DNA from: Leishmania infantum JPCM5
Lineage: Eukaryota; Euglenozoa; Kinetoplastea; Trypanosomatida; Trypanosomatidae
Assembly: GCF_000002875.2 (NCBI RefSeq)
Contig: NC_009419.2
Span: forward strand, 1,550,142-1,614,141
Length of the DNA stretch: 64,000 nucleotides
Direction of reading: 5' to 3'
In this document: positions 1-11,381 of the stretch, one piece after another
Numbering within the stretch: position 1 is the stretch's first letter
Layout: each line of letters starts with the position of its first letter
Notes under the pieces: generated by a model
Told to the model about the DNA's origin: nothing
The model's input: only the letters and a program-made list of their open reading frames with translations
Database searches by the model: none
Made by a program: the position numbers and the translations under genes

Positions 1-1294
1 CCAGAGGAGTGCGAAGCAACGATAGATGTTGAAACCGTGATACACACAAAGCAAACGAAAGGAATAAAGGACGAGCGTCGCCGCGCACCGGCCACAAGTT
101 TCGCGGAAGAAAAAAAGGACGTGCGCTCTGCACGGGTGTGCTGTGTGTGCGTGTCTTCACGGCCTCCTCCTCTCGACGCAAGGGCCGCCTGTGCCATTTA
201 GCGAAGTATGCCTTTGAGTCTCGAGCGTGCCAGAACGCTGGCCCACGGAAAAGATGACGCCCGTGCCCGTGTAGTGGCTCCGTCTCGGCTGCGTGTGCAT
301 GCCCTCTCTCCGTGCCTCACGCCGTTGCTGTGGGCTCTTGTCTGCAAGATCGCCTCTCTCCCTTACCCGCCCTCCCTCACCCTCTCACGCTTTTGCCGTT
401 ATCTGCCGTCTTCACTCCTGCTGGTGCTCTTCTGCTCCATCGTTCGTGCGGGCGTGCGTGTGTGCGTGGAACTTGCGCTCTCAACACCTGTACCTGCACG
501 AACCCGCCAAACTTATCCAGACCGTTCGCGCGGATTCGATGACGCGCGCGCACGCACACCTGACTCTTTTCTTATCGATTTCGCTTACTATGTGACGTTT
601 ATGCTCTCATATCTCTGTGTGCGTTTGCGCTTCTGTTTTACCTTCGTCTGCGCGTCCCTTCCCACCCCATCTCGCCAGCTGTCTGCTGAGTGTAACACAA
701 TCGTGACGCTCCAAGTAGCCCCCCTTCTCCCAACAAAGAACAAACAAAACGCACGGGAAAACGCGAGCCGGAAATCCCCACCAACACGGTCCCCACCCCC
801 AGTCGTACGCCAGCATCGCTTCTGTTTCCTTCCTCAATTTTGCTGCTCCCCTTTGTGCCCGTAAGCTTCGGTGTGTGCGCGTCTCTGCGTGCGCGTTTTC
901 AACGTATATCTCCTCTGGGGAGGGGTCAGACATCGTCGCGAGACTTCAAGGTTCCTTTCGGGAAGCCCCCGAAGGCAGGGCATCCCTACCACTTCTGAGG
1001 TGCCTGCTTCGCATTGCATTCCGCCGTCGAGGCAAGACTTTCTCTCGAACACGTCATTGGCATTCGAACGTGTACCTTTGCTCGACGCTGTCGTGGCGCA
1101 CCTGCAAAGCAAACTTACGACACACCTTCGCTGACGAATCGCAAGAGGACGGCTTGCAGAAAACAACGTTTTTTTTTTCTTTTCAAAGACCGTTTCAGGG
1201 CTCTCTCTCCACTCCTTCCGTCTCCCATCCGTTTGACACAGACGGCGTGAGGTCGCATTAGCTCGTGCACAACTGATTGCATCTCACTTGCGCC
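1..1294. other. Intergenic/UTR sequence upstream of the first PKAC gene
   Basis: No convincing gene is visible. Open frames here (for example 208-864) have low-complexity Ser/Pro/Leu/Arg composition and overlap in several frames, as expected of C/T-rich spacer. The stretch probably holds the 3' UTR of a gene outside the window and the 5' UTR of the PKA catalytic subunit. Confidence 0.6.
1169..1188 (+). promoter_or_regulatory. Probable trans-splice acceptor of the first PKAC gene
   Basis: A run of T with one C (1169-1183) is followed by AG at 1187-1188. A second AG lies at 1197-1198. This is the usual kinetoplastid arrangement for spliced-leader addition and would give a 5' UTR of about 100 nt before the ATG at 1295. 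Confidence 0.55.
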
Positions 1295-2443
1295 ATGCTA
1301 GTGAGTGTGGGGCCGAAACCTGAGGTGGCTGGCACAGCCCAAGTACCCCTTGGGCCCACGAGGACGAATGTGCACGGCGCATCTCCCATCATCGCCGCTT
1401 CGTCCAGGTCAGCGCATGCGATGTCTCCTGGCACGTGGTCCTCCTCTTTAAAACCCAAGGTTGAGTGCAACGTCACAAAGCCGGACACCTCCAGCTGGAA
1501 ACTCTCGGATTTCGAACTGAAGAACACGCTCGGCACCGGCTCCTTCGGCCGCGTGCGCATCGCCCACCGCAAGGGCACGGAGGAGTACTACGCGATCAAG
1601 TGCCTGAGAAAGCGCGAGATCATCAAGATGAAGCAGCAGCAGCACGTTGCGCAGGAAAAGGGGATCCTAATGGAGCTGTGCCACCCGTTCATCGTGAACA
1701 TGATGTGCTCCTTCCAGGACGAGAAGAAGGTGTACTTTGTGCTGGAGTTCGTCATGGGCGGCGAGATGTTCACACACCTGCGCACTGCCGGGCGGTTCCC
1801 GAATGACGTTGCGAAGTTCTACCACGCGGAGCTGGTGCTTGCGTTCGAGTATCTGCACTCGCTGGACGTGATCTACCGCGATCTGAAGCCGGAGAATCTT
1901 CTGCTGGACAACAAGGGGCACGCGAAGGTGACGGACTTTGGGTTTGCGAAGAAGGTGCCAGACCGGACGTTCACGCTGTGCGGGACACCGGAATATCTTG
2001 CGCCGGAGGTGATCCAGAGCAAGGGCCACGGGAAGGCGGTGGACTGGTGGACGATGGGCGTGCTGCTGTACGAATTCATTGCCGGATACCCGCCGTTCTA
2101 CGACGACACGCCGTTCCGAATTTACGAGAAGATCCTTGCTGGGCGGCTGAAGTTCCCGAACTGGTTCGACGGCCGTGCGCGCGACCTCGTGAAGGGGCTG
2201 CTGCAGACAGACCATACGAAGCGCCTGGGGACGCTGAAAGGCGGGCCGGCGGACGTGAAGAGCCACCCGTACTTCCACGGTGCGAACTGGGACAAGCTGT
2301 ACGCACGCTACTACCCCGCGCCGATCCCTGTGCGGGTGAAGAGCCCTGGCGACACGAGCAACTTCGAGAAGTACCCGGACAGCCCGGTCGACCGCACGCC
2401 TGCGCTGACGTCGGCGCAGCAGGCCGAATTCAAGGAGTTTTAA
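1295..2443 (+). CDS. PKAC2: cAMP-dependent protein kinase (PKA) catalytic subunit, upstream copy
   Basis: This is an AGC-family Ser/Thr kinase of 382 residues; mammalian PKA-C has about 350. The first in-frame ATG is 1295; the frame extends upstream only through a TTG. Visible motifs are the glycine loop GTGSFGRV (80-87), catalytic Lys102 in YAIK, YRDLKPEN with Asp186, DFG at 204-206, the activation segment TFTLCGTPEYLAPE with Thr217 matching mammalian Thr197, and a C-terminal hydrophobic motif FKEF (379-382). Residues 1-62 are unique to this copy. From Pro63 it matches the copy at 35645-36760 in 318 of 320 residues, differing only in the last four (FKEF versus FNGF). The symbol rests on remembered gene order (PKAC2, SIZ1, 4E-IP, carrier, kinase, PKAC1) and is less certain than the family. 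Kinetoplastid PKA is regulated unusually; in T. brucei it is reported not to respond to cAMP. Confidence 0.95.
   Translation: MLVSVGPKPEVAGTAQVPLGPTRTNVHGASPIIAASSRSAHAMSPGTWSSSLKPKVECNVTKPDTSSWKLSDFELKNTLGTGSFGRVRIAHRKGTEEYYAIKCLRKREIIKMKQQQHVAQEKGILMELCHPFIVNMMCSFQDEKKVYFVLEFVMGGEMFTHLRTAGRFPNDVAKFYHAELVLAFEYLHSLDVIYRDLKPENLLLDNKGHAKVTDFGFAKKVPDRTFTLCGTPEYLAPEVIQSKGHGKAVDWWTMGVLLYEFIAGYPPFYDDTPFRIYEKILAGRLKFPNWFDGRARDLVKGLLQTDHTKRLGTLKGGPADVKSHPYFHGANWDKLYARYYPAPIPVRVKSPGDTSNFEKYPDSPVDRTPALTSAQQAEFKEF
1480..2424 (+). repeat. Long direct repeat within PKAC genes, copy A
   Basis: By eye this 945-bp tract matches 35797-36741 with one difference, C at 2302 versus T at 36619 (synonymous, Tyr). 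Flanking sequence on both sides is unrelated. The repeat unit spacing is 34317 bp. Confidence 0.9.
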
Positions 2444-4187
2444 ATACAGCTGCTGCCTCGCGGTATTATTTTCACGTGTGCATCTCGTTCTATGGGCATA
2501 TGTTTGTGCTCAGTCTCGAGGTCTGGTGTGTGGTTTTAGCTGCTGCAGCCTGTATCCATCTGAAGGCGCTTCTTTTTATTTTTGCCTTTTCGGCACTGCT
2601 AGCTTCCCGAGCTTCTGTTGTGGGGAAAGATCTGTATTTTGCCCGCCTACGGTAACCTGTTTGGAACCCCTCTTATTTCATAATTTGCACTCGACTCATC
2701 GAATTTCTAACGTGGACTTTACATGTTTGTCTATCTTCCTCTTCTCTGCCCTCAATGTAGTTGTACACACGTGTGCACGTGTATGTGTGTGTGCGCGTGT
2801 GGCCGGTCTTCTCTTCGTCTCCGTTTTTATCATCTCTTTATGTTCATTTTTTTTTGTTTCCGAAAAGGGGTTGTGTGTGTGTGTGTGAGGGGGGGGCACA
2901 CGGCTGCGCGTGCTGCTTTTTTTTTTCGCTTCGCTTTGTTTCTGATGTGCCTTCAAAAAGAGAAGGACGAACGGGGGGGGAGACACGACCGTGGAATGAG
3001 CACCATGCTCTCTGTAGCTGATGTTGTCATGAACCGTTGGCGTGCCTTTTCCTTTCTTTGTTCTGTTTGTATTATTCTCATCTCACATCCCCAGTCCTTC
3101 GCATGCAGCCGTGAGTACAGCACAAACGAAACGCGTTGCGGCGTCTTTCTGTTCCCACTTCGTCGACTTCGCGGCGCCGTGATACGAGGGCAGGATGGCG
3201 GTTTGCTCTCCCTCTTCTTGCTTGCTTGTTCGATGTGCAGCGCGCGTTTTTTTCGTTATTTATTTATTCTTGCACGATGAAATAAACGGACGCCTGTTTG
3301 TATTCTTTGTTCTTGTCTCGGCCTCTGCGCTCCGTGTGTACGGGATTTGTGATGGAACCACACATGCGTAGGGGCACTGCGGAGTGAGGGAGAGAGAAGG
3401 GGGAGGGGTGCCCGCCCCCCGCCCCCTCCTCCGACGTTCGTAGTCGCGTGTAACCGACAACGACGACTACTACACGGCTCTCTTTTTTTTTTTTCGCGCC
3501 ATACGTCTCTTCGCCCTCGCTTGCCTTTGCGATTTTCTGTCGTTAGCGATTTTGCGCAATACGTATGCTTAAGCATATGCATGTATATGTATATATATGT
3601 TTGGGTGCATGTACGGTTAATGAAGCCCATTCGCGTGATGGCTTTCATCTTGGCCTCGCGGTGTGCACCTCCAGGTTGCGCCATGTGTATTGGAGGGCGT
3701 GTTCATTGTCTTTTGCCCTCAATCTTCGTGTGCGCCGCCTTCTTTTCCCTCGTCTGCTCGGTGATATACCAAGAGTGGCTTAGCGTTTTTTTTCCCCCGT
3801 GTACCAGTTTTCTCTAGAAGTCCGATGTATGCGAACTTTCGAGTGTACTTCTCTCTTGCTCTGCACGCTGAGCGTTGTGTGCTTGCATGGAACCGCACTG
3901 TGAGGGGCATGTCTGTGCGTGTGTCTTCCAGTCGTTGAAGACTGTAGTCGCCTTGTGTTTCTCCTTTGCTTCGTCTTTCGCGTCTCTCTCCATGTCTTCG
4001 TCTCGCGCTTCTTGTCATGTGGGAAAGGGGCACCATCACCTCCCCCCCCGTGGGAAGGGTGAGGCTCTGCGTATCACATGCACACATGAGCAGAACGCTA
4101 CATATAGATGCGCTGCAAATATGTTCTTGTTGGTGTCTCGATTTTTGAATGGCTTGACCAGTGTGGAGAGAGGGGAAGTGCAACCTC

Positions 4188-4188
<1 letters not shown>

Positions 4189-4242
<54 letters not shown>
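4189..4242 (+). repeat. (AC)n microsatellite, about 27 units
   Basis: Uninterrupted AC dinucleotides run from 4189 to 4242, just upstream of the SIDER-like element. Similar shorter tracts occur in most spacers of this window. Confidence 0.95.
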
Positions 4243-4245
<3 letters not shown>

Positions 4246-4490
4246 GAGAACAACAAAGCGATGCAGAAGTAATAAAAGAAAAACAGACAAACAAGGAGAG
4301 AGCCATGCAACTCAGTGCCGTGCGCCATAAATTTCACTGTCGTAGGTAACCTCAGCGGCACTGCTCGCTGATGTGGACTCGTGCACGGTAGTAGTCGCTG
4401 CACACTGTCTCCTCTCTTGTTTTCCTTACGGTTTTTACTCTCCTTTTGTTTAGCTTCTTCCTCTTGTCTTTTTCTCGCCTTTGCAATCAG

Positions 4491-5038
4491 CCCCGATACC
4501 GGGGAGGAAAGACGCATGCCTCAGTGCGTGTGGTATCTCAGGGGGCCAGCGCCCCCCACTCTGCTAAACCCAATCGGCCGTACTATCGCTGCCAAATGCC
4601 GAACCACCCCTCTGGTGGTGACAGGGTCGGGTGCCTACGCCACAGAGTTGTCGGTGCGGTGCGTCATTACTGATGTTGGTGGTAAGGCCCTGGATGGCGT
4701 TGCCCCGGCGTGACGTGCAGCAATGAACACGCTTGCGCCATCCATATGATGGACAGAGCGCCAGCGTGGCTCGAACGCATCTCACCCGGCCCTCGCTGCC
4801 CAGTGCGGGGAGGCTGAGCGACGCCGAGGAACGCACTGCGTGGCGGCTGGAATGATGACAGCGCGTCTGTGAGACCACCTGCGAGGCCGGGGCGGTGCTC
4901 TAAGGTGACCGACTCGGCGCATTGCTGCAACCCACGCCTACGACTGCTTCGCACCACGCGAGGCGGGCCTGTGACAGCTGGGAATCAAGTGGAACTGAAC
5001 GCACGTTCTGCGGCAGGGCGAACACCCTGGGGGAAAAA
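4491..5038 (+). mobile_element. SIDER-like short degenerate retroposon
   Basis: This block of about 550 bp is GC-rich and non-coding, and differs sharply from the T-rich spacer around it. It starts with a small hairpin (CCCCG-CGGGG at about 4491-4504) and ends in GGGGGAAAAA near 5029-5038, suggestive of a short A tail. Size, location in a probable 3' UTR and texture fit the extinct SIDER retroposons of Leishmania (about 550 bp, many in 3' UTRs). SIDER2 elements are known to destabilise mRNAs. The assignment rests on recollection of the family, not on an alignment. No coding potential remains. Confidence 0.5.
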
Positions 5039-6400
5039 GCATTCTTTTCAGTCTGTGTCAGACATGCTTTTCCTTCTTCGTCTTGCTCATGAGAACGGAG
5101 GTCCTTTGTTTTGTGTTGTCCCGAAGTCCCCCTCATGCTCTTCACCGCCGAGCTTCTGAAGGAACAAAGCATGCGATCAATACGGCGCGCCACCGTGATG
5201 CTCTCTGTCCTGTGTGCTTGTGTGTGTGCGTGCCACACACAACGATGTGCCGCTTCAATCGCTGCGCCCTTCACGTTGGTGAATGTCTCTTGAGGGCGCT
5301 TAAAAAAGGAAGAAAAAGCGTGCTTTCTGTGCGCTTCTCCTTCAGCGCGGTCTAGTCGTGGGTATATAAAGTTGACGAAGAGAGATGATGAAGGGAGCCG
5401 GTGCCTGTGTCAAACAACAACAAAAAGAAGACATCTCGTGCTGAGATGGAGCGCCTTCCGTCGTCAGCGTACGTGGAGGGCAGGGGTGCACATACATGCT
5501 CGGCCTGCTCAAAATGCTTCAGCTCTTTTCAAGTTTTGCACTAGCAGTGCAGAGATGGTGCGTGCTGCGGATGCGCGAGGGGCAGCTTTACACCGCCCTC
5601 CTCCTGCGAGGACAGACGGAGGATGAGAGTGAGCTGAAGGTGACTCAAAGTGCTCCGCAAGCAAGCACCACAATTGGTACTTCGCGTTGCGCCGCGACTA
5701 CATCCTTCGGTTTTAGCATTAACGCTTTCACGAAGGCCGACGACTTGACCTCTTCCTTTCATCACCTTTGCCTTCCCGCATGCTGACATTAGCGTCCTTG
5801 TTGGCGCGCGCGCACAGGTGCTCACGAGACACTGCACCCATCTTCTCTACTTCACGAAGCAGAGAATCACCGCTGTTCGCATAGAAACGAAGAACTTGCG
5901 CGCGCGCAAGCACAAGCGGACAGGAGGCGCACCAAGCACAGGCAAGCATACGCTTGCTGTCGCACCGCGAAGACTCCTGCTTTAACTTCATAGACACGCG
6001 CTTTTCATGTGCAATGCTCATATGAAAAGCTCTCTGCTCTCTCTGACGAACATTGTTCCTAGCAAGGGGCTGTCTCGTTTCTTCTCACATACGTGGCGCT
6101 GTAACCTCCTCTTTTGTGACTGCCGCGCAGGCCGCTGCGAGGAAGGCGTGTGCGCGCCTGTGCATGTGTTTGTGCGCATCGAGCTTGATGCCGTAGTTCC
6201 TCAGAGGCGATATAGTGGACTCCTCTTCCCTCAACCGAGTTGGTTTGCTCTTCGCCTTTAGCGTTGGCGTTGAAAAGGCAAGCGTGCTCTTGTCACGAAT
6301 TCACGCGAAGCAAGTGCCGGTATATCAACATCTCTTTTCTCTCGCTCTCCTGTTTCATCTTCATCGACGTGCTCCTTGACTTGCTTGCTCAGGCGCTTGG

Positions 6401-6448
6401 TTTTCTTGCCCTCCCCCTCCCCTTTTCTTCCCGAACACAAAAACCGAG
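6401..6448 (+). promoter_or_regulatory. Probable trans-splice acceptor of SIZ1
   Basis: A nearly pure pyrimidine tract (6401-6432) is followed by the first AG at 6447-6448, 40 nt before the ATG at 6489. This supports 6489 as the start, since longer in-frame readings would begin upstream of the acceptor. Confidence 0.6.
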
Positions 6449-6488
6449 GCGAGTACGCTTAAGGTTTTGTGCACTCTCGCGCACAACT

Positions 6489-8645
6489 ATGGCTCATGCC
6501 AATGACAACAGCTCTTTGCGCGGCATGACTGAGAGTGACTGGCGGCGGTTGCACAGCCGCATCATTCCCAATCGTATTTCGCTACCGGAATTCAAGAGCA
6601 TCGTTTCGGACGGTACCGTGCACGATCACTATCTCGCCAAAGATCTTCACAAGATCATGCAGGAGCTTCGCGATCTCTTGTACGAGCACGGCGAGCTGCG
6701 CGAGGCCTCCGTGCTTCCCTTGAGCGGGAAGAAACAAGAGCTGTCGCGCGCGGCGGCGACAGCGGTTCGGCTGATAGACTGTGGCGGCGACGCCATTCCA
6801 GCTCTGCGTCGGCCCTCCGATATCAGCTCGGGTGCAACAGGGGCATTAGGTGACCTTCAATTCTCCACCTCCCCCACCCTCGGCAGCGCCAGTGACACGC
6901 GACTCTCTGATGGTGGAAAGGGCAGCGCTGCGGATGCGCTCTCACTCCAGCCGCCTCAAGCGACGGCTTCAACTCTGTCCATCAGCCCTCGGCGGTCTTC
7001 GCGTGTGCTGCCACTCACTGACCACATTCAAGAAGAGGGGCAGACACTTGTGTCTGGTCACTCTCTCAACATGGCGCCGCAGCCTACGGTTTTACCGCCT
7101 TCTTCAACGAGGGCCTCACCCGCCTCTTCACCACCCTCGACGCACGCGCGAGAGAAGGCCGCGCCTCCTGGCGGTAGCACTTGTCCTGCACACGCAAGTG
7201 CCAGCACAGCATCAGCAGGGTTTTCAACGCGCTTTCCAGCGTCACGGACGGCGAACGCGCGCGTCTCGTCGACCGTCGCCCACAACGCCGCAACTTCGTA
7301 CGCTTTAGTCGGTGCGCCATCTACTTCTTCAGCGTCCCCAGCAGCACCGCCGTCTCTGCTCACTGTGCCGCTTTCGACGCCCTCGTCGAACGAGATCGCG
7401 CAGCTGAACGAGTCAGCGCCGCCGTTCTTTCGAATCCTGAGCGTGCCGCGTCGATTTCAGCTCCGCTTTGGCTCGTCGATGCTGCGGTTCGAGATCCCGG
7501 TGCAGTACGTGGACGGCGTCAATAGCCGTCAGCTCCGCATCTACATGATTCCGCTGCGGCACCCCAACACGCCAGCGCGCTGGCCGACGGCAAAGGAGAT
7601 TGTGGTGTACGTGAACAAGCAGTGCGTCATGACACCGTGGAAGCGCTCGTGGCCGGACCGTGAGCGGGAGGTGGCCGAGACGTACCTGCCACTGGACATC
7701 ACGTACCTGCTGAGCCGCAACACCGATGCTCAGCATGTGCAGGTGGACATTCACAACAAGGAGTACCAGACGCCCGCTATTCTGGCGGTGGTGCAGCTAC
7801 GATCGCTGGAGGAGGTGACGGAGTGGATGCTGTCCTCACGACTGGGTTGCCGGAATGCGGTGCAGGCAAGACAAATGCTGCTCAGCAGACCGTCCAGCGC
7901 CAATGCGCTCGCGTCGACATCGTCGGCAAGTCTGCTGCTGTCGAACAATGCGGTGATTCAGCGCACCTACGCGGCGATCATGGCAGACGACGAGGAAGAC
8001 GACGGCCTCGAGATGGACGATCCCGTCATCACCACAAAGTGCCCCATTTCCCAGCTGCCTCTCTCCGTCCCGGTGCGCGGAAGCCGGTGCACCCATCTGC
8101 AGTGCGTCGATCTCAACGCGTTTCTCGTTAGCAGCAACAAAGCGTCCTACTGGAACTGTGCTCTCTGCGATGCTGAAATGAGACCGTGCGACGTGCGGGT
8201 GGACACAATTCTGTGGAGTTACTTGTGCACCTTCGCGTCTGTGGCCGCCTACCCGCTGTACCTGCGCTTGTCGGCACGCGCTGCGCCGAAAGAGGGGGAG
8301 CCGAGGTACCACTGGCACCCCTCAACCCGAACCGGTGAGGACGCAGGCGTCGTCTTGGATGATAGCGAGAGCGACGGCGAGAACGAGCGAACAAGGGACC
8401 CGCCGTCGGTTTCAGGGCCTGCAGCGGCTTCTATAAGCGCAAGCTCCATGGAAGCCACTGCGCCTTGTAGTGAAGCGACTTCGGTGTCGGCCCCGAACGG
8501 GGCACGGCTCCCGGCACCCCCAGCCGTTTCTCACAGAGGCGAGGCTTGGGCAGAAGGCTTGGGGCATTTGCGGAAGCGTGGCCGTGACGACGACGCATCA
8601 ACTGAGGAGCCGCGCGGGACCGCTGACGATCCAATCGAGCTCTGA
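6489..8645 (+). CDS. SIZ1: PIAS/SIZ-family SUMO E3 ligase (PINIT and SP-RING)
   Basis: The predicted 718-residue protein probably transfers SUMO from Ubc9 to nuclear substrates; T. brucei SIZ1 is the known relative. The SP-RING (MIZ) zinc finger is complete: Cys518, Cys534-His536, Cys539, Cys557 and Cys560, in the context TKCPISQLPL ... RCTHLQCVDL ... WNCALCD. A PINIT-like beta-rich domain lies at about residues 310-440, including QLRFGSSMLRFEIP and VVYVNKQCV. Residues 120-300 are Ser/Ala/Pro-rich and probably disordered. Two candidate SUMO-interaction motifs follow the RING: GVVLDDSESD near residue 620 and the extreme C-terminus DDPIEL. The ATG at 6489 is chosen because it follows the splice acceptor, and conserved-looking sequence begins there. 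A classical N-terminal SAP domain is not obvious. Confidence 0.9.
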   Translation: MAHANDNSSLRGMTESDWRRLHSRIIPNRISLPEFKSIVSDGTVHDHYLAKDLHKIMQELRDLLYEHGELREASVLPLSGKKQELSRAAATAVRLIDCGGDAIPALRRPSDISSGATGALGDLQFSTSPTLGSASDTRLSDGGKGSAADALSLQPPQATASTLSISPRRSSRVLPLTDHIQEEGQTLVSGHSLNMAPQPTVLPPSSTRASPASSPPSTHAREKAAPPGGSTCPAHASASTASAGFSTRFPASRTANARVSSTVAHNAATSYALVGAPSTSSASPAAPPSLLTVPLSTPSSNEIAQLNESAPPFFRILSVPRRFQLRFGSSMLRFEIPVQYVDGVNSRQLRIYMIPLRHPNTPARWPTAKEIVVYVNKQCVMTPWKRSWPDREREVAETYLPLDITYLLSRNTDAQHVQVDIHNKEYQTPAILAVVQLRSLEEVTEWMLSSRLGCRNAVQARQMLLSRPSSANALASTSSASLLLSNNAVIQRTYAAIMADDEEDDGLEMDDPVITTKCPISQLPLSVPVRGSRCTHLQCVDLNAFLVSSNKASYWNCALCDAEMRPCDVRVDTILWSYLCTFASVAAYPLYLRLSARAAPKEGEPRYHWHPSTRTGEDAGVVLDDSESDGENERTRDPPSVSGPAAASISASSMEATAPCSEATSVSAPNGARLPAPPAVSHRGEAWAEGLGHLRKRGRDDDASTEEPRGTADDPIEL

Positions 8646-11381
8646 GAGTCTACGCTTGCGCGCTTGTGAATTGCGTGTCGGTCTTAATGTATCTTTCTGT
8701 TAAAGAGATGTTTTTCCTCTTCGCATAGATCTCTCTGGGCATGGGTTGCCGACTCCAGCGTGCCCTCCAGAGGGCTCTTCAGGGGAGGGGGACACACGCA
8801 CGCACGCACAAACAAACCTCTCCTGCCCTTTCGCTCAACGAATATCTTAATCTCTCTCTACTGCAAAAAAAAAAACGCAGCGACCATCAACAAGGCAGCG
8901 AAACACCAGTGAGCGGCGGCCAGGCGACCTCTGCAATCCTTGAAAATGAAAGAGAATGGCCATTTATCGCCTCACTTTTTTTTTCGATTTTTTTTCGCGC
9001 TCAATTCACCCCGATGGCAAAGTTCCTCTCGGTTTCGGCAACGCCTTCAATGCCCCCGCTCTCCGCCAACTTCGTATCCAGGCAATGATGTCTGCCAGCG
9101 CGTTGCCTCTCACCTTCGTCGCCCCTTCTTGAATCTGTTTCCTCCTCGACTTCCCCCGCTTCGCTCCACGATTCACTTGCCTTCCCCGCACTTGCATGCC
9201 ACCACCAAACGCACACCCCCAACACGCGAACACTGCCACACACACACACACACACGACAGTTTATCAGCAAGAACAACCGTTTATATTTGCTCACCCTCT
9301 TCCCTCCCTTCGAATAGCATCGTAGCCCTCCTCTTCCCACAACCGATCACCCCACACTATCATCAGCTTGTCTTATTGTTTTGTTTGTGTTTTCGTCATT
9401 TTTTTGTTGTTCCGTCATTTTTCCCTTTTTTGTTTAATTTGATTTTCTTTTTTTTTTGGTCTTATTGTTCTTCTCTTTTTCCCTTTCGTCGCTTTTTTCC
9501 CTCCCTCGTTGTCCTCTCGTTTTTCTTTGTGCTCCGTTTTTCCGTTGTGTTGCTGTATTTCTTTCTGCCTCTCGCCTTCCCTTCCCTCCCCCTCCCTCTA
9601 TCACTCACTCATTCACTCTCTTTCTGTGCTTACCCCTCTTCGTTACCTGTTGTGTGTGTGTGTGCACGGTGCAGTGCGTGCCTGGTCTGTTTTTCGTCTT
9701 TCCCCCCTTCCCCCTTTTTTCGCTGTGAGTGTGCGAGCGGCTTGTGCAGCCGAAGTTGCTTTCGTGTGTGCTCGTGCTTTTTATTTCCTTTCTTTTTTTT
9801 TTCGTTGGGTTCCCTATATTGCTTGTGGACGATTCTGTGTATGCGTGTGTGCTTATTGTGTTTGCGCAGGCGTTTGCGGCTGTTTGTAGTTCTCTCTTTT
9901 TTTTGTTTTGGCCAGCGCTGAAGCTTTTGGATTGCTCTTTCCCTGTCTCGCTCTCGCTCTCTCTTGTTGGACCCGTTTTTCTCGGTGGTGCGAGTTTCCG
10001 CGAATTCAAAAAAAAAAGACAACAAACCCCAGCCTTGTGTGTCTTCGATCTGCCCAGCTCACATCGCCTGCGCTTGTGCAAGCAAAAAAGAAAAAAAACA
10101 ACCACAAACACAAACGAAAAGAAAGATAAGAAACACAACGAAAACGGAGAAAAAAAACAAAAGCAAAAACAAACAAAGAAGAGTGTTTACCTTTTTTACT
10201 CACAACCAGCACTATCGTTAAACGTGTCACCCCAGCATCTCTGACGATTTTCTGCTCGTAAGTGCCCACCGCCGTTGTAGTAGTTCGCAGACGCAGACGC
10301 ATACGCTCTCTTGCTCAATTTTTTTTTTCTATCGCCTGCTTCCACGGTGCCATTATTTTTGCTGTTTGTTTCGTTTTCAAGTGTGTGTATGCTTGCGTGC
10401 TCTTTTCACGGAAGTTCTCTTGGTTCACCTCATTACGGGCACGCAACCACGCACACCACTGCGGAAGCATATCGGGAATCTCAGCCCCTCCGCGCAATCC
10501 CCCCTTTTTGTGAAGTCTGCAGAAGGTGGAAAAGGACAAGCACACACGCAAGACGTTGTTCTCCTTTTATCTCTCTGTCTTTTTACGTGCGTGTGCGTGT
10601 GTGTGCCACCATCCTTTTTTTTGTCTTCTCATTATTTTAACTTCTGACCTCGTCTCTCTCTCTCTCGGTGCTACGACGCACTGTACGTACGGCGGCGGCT
10701 TCCGATCTTTTTTTATTGGTCTTGACGCTTTCTCCCTCCCCCTTCTCTCTCCTTTTTGGGATTACTGCGTCTACTAGTACCACCTGTTTTTTCTCTCTTC
10801 ACTTCTCTCTGGTGGGTCTCTGTCTGCCTGGTACTCCATTCCTTTACTACTGCATCATATCACGTCCATCGTATCACCACGACCACCACCAAAAACTCTC
10901 TGCTCCTCTCAGACCTGTTCAACATACAGAAGACACACACACACACATACACGCACACGGAAACAAATACAAACTTACTCCGTCACTCACGCATCATCTT
11001 CCCCCTTGAAAGAATTTCATCCATTCTTCCACCGAGCCACCTCAAGACGAAGGAACAACAGCTCTATCTTTTTTTTTTCGTGGTCTCTTAATTCCTTTTA
11101 CCCTCTTCTCTTTTTTTTTTCGTCGCTCGCTTGAGCTTCGAGCAGTTAGTCTGCGCTGCATTGGCCGTCCTCCTTCATCTGCTCCTCTCTTTTTTTTCTA
11201 TTTCTCTGTTTGCCCTCCCCACCTCCCTCCCTCCTCTCTCTCCGTGGTCTCTCTCGTTCTTTGATTTCTTTGTCTTTTTTACTCGCTTGGCTGCTGTTGA
11301 GGTATTACCTTCTCTTTTTTTATGGTTTGCCCTTTTTGCACAGCTCAGTAAGGGAAGAAACTCCTCTCTCACTGTCTGTCT

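Larger units (their letters stand above)
2444..6488. other. 4-kb spacer: PKAC 3' UTR, SIDER-like element, SIZ1 5' UTR
   Basis: This spacer contains T-rich and (TG)n sequence (around 2873-2889), a short AT palindromic stretch near 3565-3600, the (CA)n tract at 4189-4242 and the SIDER-like element at about 4491-5038. No reading frame has protein-like composition. Most of it is probably the 3' UTR of the PKAC gene, because the SIZ1 splice acceptor lies near 6447. Confidence 0.6.

Noticed and set aside
208..864. 218-codon open frame near the window start
   Set aside because: Composition follows C/T-rich spacer, several other frames are open over the same bases, there is no recognisable motif, and the splice acceptor at 1169-1188 belongs to the PKAC gene.
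1277..1294. Six-codon upstream extension of the first PKAC
   Set aside because: It would start at TTG; the first ATG is 1295. Similar TTG or GTG extensions were dropped for 4E-IP, the hydrolase, the J-protein, the polo-box-like kinase, the RIIa protein and the Acl4-like protein.
1667..2278. Long antisense frames inside the PKAC genes (also 35984-36940)
   Set aside because: They are shadows of GC-rich kinase codons on the opposite strand and repeat exactly because the genes are identical there.
9196..9921. 241-codon Phe/Ser/Cys-rich frame that looks like a multispanning membrane protein
   Set aside because: Hydrophobicity comes from poly-T/C sequence; all three frames look alike and there is no ATG with a clean acceptor.
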